A DNA stretch of 5,043 nt, taken from the NCBI GenBank assembly GCA_027310845.1, contig DAIDAB010000158.1, forward strand, positions 1-5,043. The letters run 5' to 3'. This stretch comes from a bacterium. Lineage in GTDB: Archaea; Thermoproteota; Nitrososphaeria; Nitrososphaerales; CADDZS01. A model generated the notes under the pieces. That model was not told the origin of the DNA, did not search any database, and was given only the letters and a program-made list of their open reading frames with translations. A program made the translations under genes and the position numbers. Shown piece after piece: positions 1-4,365 of the stretch. Position 1 is the first letter of the stretch; every line of letters starts with the position of its first letter.

Positions 1-955
1 CGAGGGACTGACTGCAATAGCACGACAAGCTGATGAAACGGGTTACAGTCATCTCTTCATTCCAGAGGCGTGGGGACTCGAAGCCTTCTCAACCATTGGA
101 TACCTTTTGGCCGTAACAAATAAAATCAAGATCGGAACCGGAGTGATTAACATCTTTTCTCGTTCCGCCGCAACCATTGCAATGAGTTGTGCCACACTGA
201 ACCAGTTAGCTCCTGGAAGATTCGTACTAGGGCTTGGAACAAGTGGCCGAGGAGTCGTTCAATCATGGCATGGAATCGAATTCAATAAGCCCTTTGAAAG
301 GACAAGGGAGTACATTGACGTCATCAGAAAGATTCTCAGTGGGGAAGAAGCAAAATATGACGGCAGCATCCTCAAGCTTGACAGATTCAGACTATTCACA
401 AAGCCGCAGGCAAACGAGATCGAAATATTGCTAGGTGCAATAGGGGAGAGGAATCTCGCGTTGTCTGGGCAGATTGCGAGCGGCGCGATTGTGGCCCTCT
501 ACCCTTTTTCCAAACTTAGGCAATGTGTCAGAACTGTAAATCAAGCATCAAATGGATTAGGAAAGAAGGTTTTTGCGTACCTGCCTCTCAGGGTTACTCG
601 CTCCCAAGAGGAAGCGATGCTCGCACGCGCTGAGCTGTCTAGATACTTGTCTTTCTATATCTCTTCAATGGGGGACTATTATGCAAAGAATCTCTCCAAG
701 CTCGGTTTTCCCGAACAGGTAGAAAAACTCCGCTCGGTCACTGCAATGCACGGTTCAAAAGAGGCGGCAAATACTATCGCTGAAGAATTCCTAGAAGAGT
801 TTTGTCTTATCGGGACCCCTAAAGAAGTACTTGAGAGAGCAGCAGAGATTCCAGATGGAGTGTATCCAGTATTTGGTGTGAAAGCAACTTCACTCCGCGA
901 AGGTCATGAATCGGCAAAATGGCTAAATGAAATTGCTGCCTCTTCTGCTTCGTAG
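1..955 (+). CDS. LLM-class (luciferase-like), probably F420-dependent oxidoreductase, 5' end cut off by the window
   Basis: The reading frame is open from base 2 to the TAG at 953-955, giving 317 residues. The true start lies upstream; the TTG at 107 is internal, since residues 1-35 already read as family sequence. The fold is the TIM-barrel of bacterial luciferase and Mer-like (methylenetetrahydromethanopterin reductase-like) enzymes, which use FMN or F420 for hydride transfer. Family-like stretches are GTGVINIFSR at residues 45-54 (the barrel strand and loop that usually contact the deazaflavin), LAPGRFVLGLG at 69-79, a PFERTREYIDVIR helix after it, and a C-terminal GTPKEVLERA. Family members are about 320-350 residues, so probably only some 10-20 are missing. 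The usual proline after the SR/TR pair is replaced by alanine. The prenyl synthase gene follows 53 bases later on the same strand, so an operon is possible. The family call is firm; cofactor and substrate are inferred, and a true Mer role is not supported. Confidence 0.88.
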   Translation, partial: EGLTAIARQADETGYSHLFIPEAWGLEAFSTIGYLLAVTNKIKIGTGVINIFSRSAATIAMSCATLNQLAPGRFVLGLGTSGRGVVQSWHGIEFNKPFERTREYIDVIRKILSGEEAKYDGSILKLDRFRLFTKPQANEIEILLGAIGERNLALSGQIASGAIVALYPFSKLRQCVRTVNQASNGLGKKVFAYLPLRVTRSQEEAMLARAELSRYLSFYISSMGDYYAKNLSKLGFPEQVEKLRSVTAMHGSKEAANTIAEEFLEEFCLIGTPKEVLERAAEIPDGVYPVFGVKATSLREGHESAKWLNEIAASSAS

Positions 956-970
956 GCCATGAATCATGGC
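956..970. repeat. Perfect short palindrome directly after the oxidoreductase stop
   Basis: GCCATGA and TCATGGC form 7-bp arms around a single A at 963, starting one base after the TAG. As RNA it would fold with a 5-bp stem and 5-base loop. There is no T-run after it, so it is not an evident archaeal terminator. It could be a protein-binding dyad between the two genes, or chance. Confidence 0.4.
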
Positions 971-989
971 TAGGTGTTGCAGAAAAACA

Positions 990-1005
990 TTCACAAGAGT
1001 GTGAA
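990..1005. promoter_or_regulatory. Inverted repeat just upstream of the prenyl synthase start
   Basis: TTCACA and TGTGAA are perfect 6-bp arms separated by AGAG. The repeat ends three bases before the GTG at 1009, where a ribosome-binding site or core promoter would lie. It could be an operator or a leader hairpin affecting initiation. No TATA box or Shine-Dalgarno sequence is evident between 956 and 1008, which fits readthrough from the upstream gene. Confidence 0.35.
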
Positions 1006-1008
1006 AAT

Positions 1009-2022
1009 GTGGCAGATTCTAATCTCCCATCGCTTCCAGCTTGGATTGACGAATATGTCGCGACGATAAACATTGAGATTTCTCATCTCTACAAGGGAGT
1101 GAGACCATTGGAAACTGTTGTAATGGAAGCCCTTTCCACCAGAGGAAAGAGAGTCAGGGCCATTGTGGCACTGCTCTGGTGCGAAGCAGTTTCAGGAAAC
1201 TTTGAGCAGGCAATTCCAATTGCGGTTGCCTACGAGCTCGCCCATGCTGCAGCGCTAGTTCAGGATGATATCATTGATGGCTCGGCTACTAGACGCGGTC
1301 AAGGGTCAATAGTAGGCAAGTATGGAATCCCAAAGGCAATACTCACTTCAAACATGCTTCTTTTCCAAGTTCCAAAGAAGCTTGCGGAATATGCAGCGAT
1401 GAAAACAAGCAGCGCTACCCTTGGCAGACTATTTGACATGCTTGGTGAATCGTACGGGGCAGCGACTCTGGGAGAATTCCTCGACTTGGAGATGGTAAGA
1501 GCAAACAACCTGTCTGAAATAGATTACGAGCAAATGATTAGATTGAAAACGGGCGCTCTGATTGGCGCCTCATCAGCAAGTGGTGCGATAATAGGTGGTG
1601 GAGACACAATAGGTGAGAGCATTTTGGATGATGCTTACCGATTTGGCGAACTTCTTGGAATGGCGTACCAAGTCCAAGACGACCTCCTAGATCTCTTAGG
1701 GAACGAGACTCTGCTCGGAAAGCCCTCTTTCACTGACCTAAAGAGCGGTAAAAGAAATCTTGTGTTGATTCACACTCTGAAGAACTGTAGTGAAGATGAA
1801 CGCGCATTCATAGCAGGTCTCATTGGAAAAGGCAGTTATGAAGCCGAGCAGATTGAGAGAGCGAGAGCTCTCTTCGCGAAATACGGATCTATCGAACATG
1901 CTCGGAAAGTTTCTCTGGAATACACATCGAGAGCAAAAGAGCTGCTCTCCAAACTGGACCGCTCGAAGGCGATAGACAGGCTCGACGAGCTCTGCGATTA
2001 TTTGTCTAACAGAAACTACTAG
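1009..2022 (+). CDS. Polyprenyl diphosphate synthase (trans-isoprenyl diphosphate synthase, GGPP synthase-like)
   Basis: This 337-residue protein belongs to the all-alpha trans-prenyltransferases, which condense isopentenyl diphosphate with allylic diphosphates for archaeal ether lipids and quinones. Visible motifs in order: GKR at 46-48; the first aspartate-rich motif DDIID at 86-90 with RR at 95-96; GEFLDLE at 155-161; KT at 180-181; the second aspartate-rich motif DDLLD at 224-228; and the TDLKSGKRNLVLIH element at 242-255. All Mg-diphosphate ligands expected for catalysis are present, and length is normal. The fifth residue before the first motif is Ala81, where short-chain archaeal enzymes usually carry Phe or Tyr, so a product longer than C20 is possible. 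Residue 85 is Gln instead of the common His, and 115 is Asn where a Gly-Asp pair is usual. The GTG at 1009 is chosen because no ATG or other GTG is seen just upstream in frame and the first in-frame ATG falls inside the conserved domain. Confidence 0.93.
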   Translation: MADSNLPSLPAWIDEYVATINIEISHLYKGVRPLETVVMEALSTRGKRVRAIVALLWCEAVSGNFEQAIPIAVAYELAHAAALVQDDIIDGSATRRGQGSIVGKYGIPKAILTSNMLLFQVPKKLAEYAAMKTSSATLGRLFDMLGESYGAATLGEFLDLEMVRANNLSEIDYEQMIRLKTGALIGASSASGAIIGGGDTIGESILDDAYRFGELLGMAYQVQDDLLDLLGNETLLGKPSFTDLKSGKRNLVLIHTLKNCSEDERAFIAGLIGKGSYEAEQIERARALFAKYGSIEHARKVSLEYTSRAKELLSKLDRSKAIDRLDELCDYLSNRNY

Positions 2023-2112
2023 AGGCTATACACTGTGAATCAAAAGCCTTAATCAGGAGCTGAAAGGTGCGAGGGGTGGGATTTGAACCCACGAACCCCT
2101 AAGGGACGGGAT

Positions 2113-2171
2113 GCCCTATCACTTGTTAAGCCTGTTCGATTCATAACCTCTGCCCTATGGACAGAGGTGAT
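2113..2171 (-). other. tRNA-Leu intron 2 (59 nt, canonical position 37/38)
   Basis: This is a standard bulge-helix-bulge. The central helix pairs CUUA (32-35; 2177-2174) with UAGG (2118-2115), including one U-G pair. The 5' bulge is AG|A, the 3' bulge GC|A, and the intron-side helix is UCAC (2170-2167) with GUGA (2122-2119). Inside the intron a CUCUG/CAGAG hairpin (2166-2162 with 2152-2148) stacks on that helix, leaving about 25 unpaired bases on the 3' side. The exon-side helix is the anticodon stem itself, which is contiguous only once intron 1 has been removed. Confidence 0.88.
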
Positions 2172-2178
2172 CTTAAGT

Positions 2179-2203
2179 GTCGCGCAAATATCTTGGCTTT
2201 TGC
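2179..2203 (-). other. tRNA-Leu intron 1 (25 nt, position 30/31)
   Basis: The bulge-helix-bulge can be drawn exactly. The central helix pairs C25-G26-C27-G28 (2209-2206) with CGCG (2184-2181). The 5' bulge is GG|G (2205-2203), the 3' bulge AC|A (2180-2178), and the intron helix is CAAA (2202-2199) with UUUG (2188-2185) around a 10-nt loop. Cutting after the second base of each bulge, as the archaeal splicing endonuclease does, gives the boundary 30/31. Shifting to 31/32 breaks the central helix. The exon-side outer helix is nearly absent, so the motif is of the relaxed type. Its central helix uses bases that later form the anticodon stem. Confidence 0.85.
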
Positions 2204-2242
2204 CCCGCGCAATTGACCAGGCTCTGCAACCCTCGCCTGCTT

Positions 2243-2285
2243 AACGACAGCACGTGGGATCGTACAAAAGGAATTCCCTGTCGTT
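2243..2285. repeat. 8-bp inverted repeat flanking the tRNA-Leu upstream region
   Basis: AACGACAG (2243-2250) and CTGTCGTT (2278-2285) are perfect inverted copies with a 27-base spacer. The spacer holds two further palindromes, CACGTG and GGAATTCC, and the weak TATA-like element of the tRNA gene. It may be a binding site overlapping the tRNA promoter, or a remnant of an element border. The rest of the 144 bases between the tRNA and the next gene shows no credible coding sequence. Confidence 0.4.
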
Positions 2286-2359
2286 CTGGAAGCCAGCAAC
2301 CAAGCTGTATGCAAACATAGCTGAGAGTATGTCAATCACGCTTCAGCATTCTTCGATGG

Positions 2360-2379
2360 TAGGACAGCAGCGAGTCCTA
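2360..2379 (-). terminator. Possible 3' hairpin after the helix-turn-helix gene
   Basis: TAGGAC and GTCCTA are perfect 6-bp arms around an 8-base loop, beginning one base past the TGA stop of the minus-strand gene. There is no U-run after it on the minus strand, so a role in termination or transcript stability is only a guess. Confidence 0.25.
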
Positions 2380-2380
2380 T

Positions 2381-2863
2381 TCAGAAGTTCTTGTCTTCCT
2401 GGGGAATCTCATCTTCTTTTCTCGCGAGTATCTCTTCAAGCAAAACCACGGTTCTCCTGATGTTTCTGAGGGGGACAAGTGGATCGTATCCTATCACAGC
2501 ATGCCCTTTCGAGAATTCAGATAAAGGATGCTTGTCCGAATACTGTTTGTTCACAACCAGCAGTTCGATTATTTTTTCAGAACTCAGTTTCTCGAGCTCA
2601 GCCTTCCAACCGTGATAGTATCTTCCTTTTTCGTCTACTAGGGTGATTCTTTCGTCCCCGGAGCTCTCTCTGTAGTTCTTGGACCAGAACTCTTTTGCAT
2701 CAACTTCGTACTTTGCTTTTCCCTGCGAAATCTTCTTGCTGTATGAGGTTATAGCTCTCGTGACCTGAGCAGATGTCAGGTTGAACGCGGAGGCAATCTC
2801 ATCCTTTCTAACCTTGTTCTCGAAGAGGTAGAAGCAAGCCTCTTCGATATAATCATCGACCAA
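2381..2863 (-). CDS. Unrecognised 160-residue protein with N-terminal helix-turn-helix
   Basis: I do not recognise the family. Residues about 5-45 resemble a homeodomain-like or sigma region 4-like helix-turn-helix: a first helix (YIEEACFYLFENK), then VRKDEIASAFNLTSAQVTRAITSYSKKI, where DEIASAF and SAQVTRAITSY would be the scaffold and recognition helices. Residues 70-85 (ERITLVDEKGRYYHGW) look like a small beta unit, and 86-147 are mostly helical with a final basic/hydrophobic helix. The tail (148-160) is acidic. No signal peptide or membrane segment is seen, so it is probably cytoplasmic and possibly DNA-binding. The start is TTG at 2863-2861: the frame is open only 16 codons further upstream without ATG, GTG or TTG, and there is no internal methionine. 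A good TATA box about 34 bases upstream supports a nearly leaderless start. It is divergent from the pterin dehydratase gene, so it might regulate that gene or itself, but nothing shows this directly. Confidence 0.72.
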   Translation of the reverse strand: MVDDYIEEACFYLFENKVRKDEIASAFNLTSAQVTRAITSYSKKISQGKAKYEVDAKEFWSKNYRESSGDERITLVDEKGRYYHGWKAELEKLSSEKIIELLVVNKQYSDKHPLSEFSKGHAVIGYDPLVPLRNIRRTVVLLEEILARKEDEIPQEDKNF

Positions 2864-2892
2864 CTCAATCTGATTGGATCTTGAAATCCATT

Positions 2893-2903
2893 GAAATAAA
2901 AAG
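2893..2903 (-). promoter_or_regulatory. TATA box (box A) of the helix-turn-helix gene
   Basis: On the minus strand the sequence reads CTTTTTATTTC, a good match to the archaeal T/A-rich box. Its centre is about 35 bases before the TTG start, so transcription would begin about 8 bases upstream of it. No Shine-Dalgarno site is present, consistent with a nearly leaderless transcript. Confidence 0.6.
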
Positions 2904-3006
2904 AGTTGCCGTTACTCAATAGAGTCCTTTGGAGGCTCTCATGTGTGTATATTCTTGACCGTGAACCCAAGAGAAAACATGCCGCCACCGCAGCAAAAGA
3001 AGGCGC

Positions 3007-3019
3007 GAAGATTTTATAG
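3007..3019 (+). promoter_or_regulatory. BRE/TATA promoter of the pterin dehydratase gene
   Basis: The sequence is GAAGATTTTATAG: a purine-rich BRE-like GAAG followed by ATTTTATA centred about 28 bases before the ATG at 3043. That spacing puts the transcription start at or within a few bases of the ATG, so the mRNA is predicted to be leaderless. The absence of a Shine-Dalgarno site agrees. Confidence 0.65.
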
Positions 3020-3042
3020 AAAGCGGAGCTCCATTTGCGCCC

Positions 3043-3354
3043 ATGCCGGAGAACGAAGAGAATTACAGAAAACTCTCTAAGAAAGAGATAGGCCAAGAGA
3101 TTAGAAAAATCAAGGGCTGGAGAATCGTAAAGGGAAAGATTCAGCGCAACTTCGAATTTGCCGACTTCAACCAGGCCTTTGGCTTTATGACACGCGTCGC
3201 CCTTGAAGTTGAAAAGATGAATCACCATCCAGAGTGGTTCAATGTCTACAACAGGGTAAGAATTGATCTTGTTACTCACGATGTAGGTGGGCTTTCAAAT
3301 TTCGACTTTCGCTTGGCAGAGATAATCAACCGCATTGCAGCCAAAAGCAGATAG
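3043..3354 (+). CDS. Pterin-4a-carbinolamine dehydratase family protein (PCD/DCoH, COG2154)
   Basis: The 103-residue length is normal for this single-domain family. The enzyme dehydrates 4a-hydroxytetrahydropterin to the quinonoid dihydropterin. The diagnostic active-site block is complete: E57-K58-M-N-H61-H62-P63-E-W65, then T78-H79-D80 and GGLSNFD at 82-88. H61, H62 and H79 correspond to the three catalytic-site histidines, with D80 and D88 conserved beside them. The LSKKEIGQEIRKIKGWRI opening (11-28) is the typical N-terminal helix and first strand. It is cytosolic, with no signal. No aromatic amino acid hydroxylase is visible in the window, so the classical phenylalanine hydroxylase link cannot be assumed; other family members have been associated with molybdopterin or other pterin metabolism. 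The promoter is its own TATA box, and the divergent neighbour is a putative DNA-binding protein. The family is secure, the substrate is not. Confidence 0.94.
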   Translation: MPENEENYRKLSKKEIGQEIRKIKGWRIVKGKIQRNFEFADFNQAFGFMTRVALEVEKMNHHPEWFNVYNRVRIDLVTHDVGGLSNFDFRLAEIINRIAAKSR

Positions 3355-3499
3355 TGAAGATATTCTCAGCCACTTGTTTTGAACTTTAGCACATGTTCTT
3401 CATGGGGATATCCTTGTTTCATATTTGCACAAGAAAATCTACTTTCGATCGAGATACTATCATAATCAGCGGTGTAATCATCCTCTGATTGCCTTAAAG

Positions 3500-3515
3500 T
3501 AAGACTTATCTTAAT
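3500..3515 (+). promoter_or_regulatory. Possible TATA box with a small dyad before the roadblock-like gene
   Basis: TAAGA-CTTA-TCTTA is a 5-bp dyad whose right half (CTTATCTTAA) is T/A-rich and could serve as box A. It would place transcription start near 3533, giving a leader of roughly 25-30 bases before the ATG at 3561. The leader holds a three-codon ORF, ATG GCC AGT TAG, at 3531-3542. The other bases from 3355 to 3499 contain a T-rich patch (3374-3386) that could end the upstream transcript and an AATCAG/CTGATT repeat (3464-3490). Confidence 0.35.
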
Positions 3516-3560
3516 GCGTCTCTAGGATGTATGGCCAGTTAGCTCGCGGCTCGACAAATT

Positions 3561-3950
3561 ATGCAAAGATCGGAAGACTATTCAAAGCTTAGCGAGGACA
3601 TACTCAACGTTGACTCTCGAATACTTGCAGTGGACATTGTCGATTACAGTGGAGATTTTCTTGCTCGCGCTATCAGGCCCACCGTCAAAGACGTTCTTGG
3701 TGCTGATAGGAATCTGGCCAGGAGATGGGCCGCTTGGTCTACGCTCCTAGTAGGCCTTTCCAAGCAGTTTGACGATGTGCTTTCGGAAACAGAATTCATA
3801 GTGATTGGGAGGAAGAATTTCAAAAGACTTCTGATTCCGCTCCCCGCTAGAGACATCGTCGTTTCTCTCGTTCTAGTAAGGTCGACTGAGACCTCCGAAA
3901 TCAACGATCGGATCAGAAGTTTCATAGTGCCGAGTTCTCACAATAGCTAG
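3561..3950 (+). CDS. Roadblock/LC7-like small protein (resembles the archaeal DUF6659 group)
   Basis: This 129-residue protein has the layout of a single roadblock-type domain: helix 7-17 (YSKLSEDILNV), a beta hairpin 21-40 (ILAVDIVDYSGDFLARAIRP), a long central helix 48-70 (ADRNLARRWAAWSTLLVGLSKQF), then strands 78-84 and 88-106 (LLIPLPARDIVVSLVLV). The opening ILNVDSRILAVDIVDYSGDFLA pattern resembles small Nitrososphaerota proteins of the DUF6659 type, recalled from memory rather than searched. Roadblock proteins usually act as dimeric scaffolds or regulators of small GTPases; no GTPase gene is in the window. There is no signal peptide or membrane helix. The ATG at 3561 is the only sensible start: the in-frame ATG at 3531 meets TAG after three codons. 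No Shine-Dalgarno site is seen. The gene appears monocistronic, although a possible broken frame begins right after it. Confidence 0.72.
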   Translation: MQRSEDYSKLSEDILNVDSRILAVDIVDYSGDFLARAIRPTVKDVLGADRNLARRWAAWSTLLVGLSKQFDDVLSETEFIVIGRKNFKRLLIPLPARDIVVSLVLVRSTETSEINDRIRSFIVPSSHNS

Positions 3951-3965
3951 TTGCATCTTGGAATC

Positions 3966-4004
3966 GGACAATCGTCGACCAAAGTTTCAATGACTTGATT
4001 GTCC
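3966..4004. repeat. 8-bp inverted repeat downstream of the roadblock-like gene
   Basis: GGACAATC (3966-3973) and GATTGTCC (3997-4004) are perfect inverted copies with a 23-base spacer, starting 15 bases past the stop. In RNA it would be a 3' hairpin; in DNA it could be a binding site. No T-run follows, so termination is not established. Confidence 0.35.
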
Positions 4005-4189
4005 AGCGCATCGAAGACGAGGTCGATTCCATGGCAAGTCAACATTCGAATGGAATTAGGGAATTCGTAACCTTAGTCAATCTTTTGAAGAGTGACATTT
4101 CGCCCGATCAATTCGATTACGTTTCAGCAGATCGTGTTCGGAGCATCTGAGAGTTTACAAGGGACATCAAAATAGCAAAGGAGATCTAA
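3995..4189 (+). pseudogene. Possible decayed or very small reading frame in the 415-base gap
   Basis: Between 3951 and 4365 no intact gene is convincing, but one frame is protein-like. It is open from 3947 to a TGA at 4148-4150 and continues in the same frame after it to a TAA at 4187-4189. From the TTG at 3995 it reads IVQRIEDEVDSMASQH, then NGIREFVTLVNLLKSDI, then QFDYVSADRVRSI, stop, EFTRDIKIAKEI, stop. The residues are typical of a soluble amphipathic helical protein. The only ATG (4031) would give 39 residues, and no promoter or ribosome site fits. It may be a gene remnant with an in-frame stop, a small protein, or chance. The family is not recognised. The remaining bases 4190-4365 show nothing I can name. 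Confidence 0.22.
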
Positions 4190-4365
4190 CTAAGATTCAA
4201 GCATCAGTCCAAGGCAATCAGCGCCTAAATTGCAGGACGGCCGTTTAGTACGTGCGTAGTTTAAGTTTCTAACAAGCAGCTCGCAACTTCTAGCGCATAC
4301 GTTCCGAAGCAATAGATCTCAGTTTGTTATTGGGGAAGCATTGTTTTGGAGATCCGTATTCCGCA

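Larger units (their letters stand above)
2068..2236 (-). tRNA. tRNA-Leu(UAA) with two introns
   Basis: Read on the minus strand, the gene starts with GCGAGGG (2236-2230), which pairs perfectly with CCCUCGC (2075-2069). The discriminator is A2068, and a full CCA is not encoded (CCT follows). The D-arm is 2227-2209 with GCA/UGC stem and the GG pair of the loop. The T-arm is GUGGG, loop UUCAAAU, CCCAC (2092-2076). The long variable arm (2106-2093, CCC-UUA-GGG) is that of a class II tRNA. Three exons, 2236-2204, 2178-2172 and 2112-2068, give an 85-nt mature tRNA with anticodon stem CGGGA/UCCCG and loop CUUAAGA, hence anticodon UAA. A31-U39 becomes a Watson-Crick pair after splicing. The middle exon is only 7 nt and contains the whole anticodon. 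Only a weak TATA-like TTTGTA lies about 27-32 bases upstream (2263-2268, minus strand). The gene faces the prenyl synthase gene convergently. Confidence 0.93.

Noticed and set aside
234..434. Plus-strand 66-residue frame inside the oxidoreductase gene
   Set aside because: It lies wholly within the well-supported oxidoreductase frame and its translation is Ser-rich without any motif.
819..1073. Minus-strand 84-residue frame across the oxidoreductase end and prenyl synthase start
   Set aside because: It is antisense to two well-supported genes and has no family features.
1299..1508. Minus-strand frame inside the prenyl synthase gene
   Set aside because: It is antisense to a region coding for conserved prenyl synthase sequence.
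2121..2130. CUUAAC in intron 2 as the anticodon loop instead of CUUAAG
   Set aside because: It would put C at position 37 and leaves no bulge-helix-bulge, while 2177-2172 gives two exact motifs and a perfect mature tRNA.
2141..2335. Minus-strand 64-residue frame over the tRNA gene
   Set aside because: It covers the tRNA-Leu 5' half and introns; the perfect tRNA pairing explains this sequence.
2254..2615. Plus-strand frames starting at 2254 and 2391
   Set aside because: They are opposite the helix-turn-helix gene, are Ser/Phe-rich as expected for antisense, and lack start context.
2979..3080. Small plus-strand ORF starting MPPPQQKKARRFYRKR
   Set aside because: A TATA-like TGTATATTC lies about 29 bases upstream, but the ORF runs out of frame into the dehydratase gene and contains that gene's promoter; 33 codons without homology are not enough.
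2776..3279. Minus-strand 167-residue frame opposite the pterin dehydratase gene
   Set aside because: The plus strand carries the complete dehydratase active-site block; the minus reading has no recognisable content.
3393..3488. 31-codon plus-strand ORF in the gap after the dehydratase gene
   Set aside because: It has no promoter, ribosome site or recognisable sequence.
3644..3925. Minus-strand frame opposite the roadblock-like gene
   Set aside because: The plus strand has the coherent domain pattern and a sensible start; this is its antisense.
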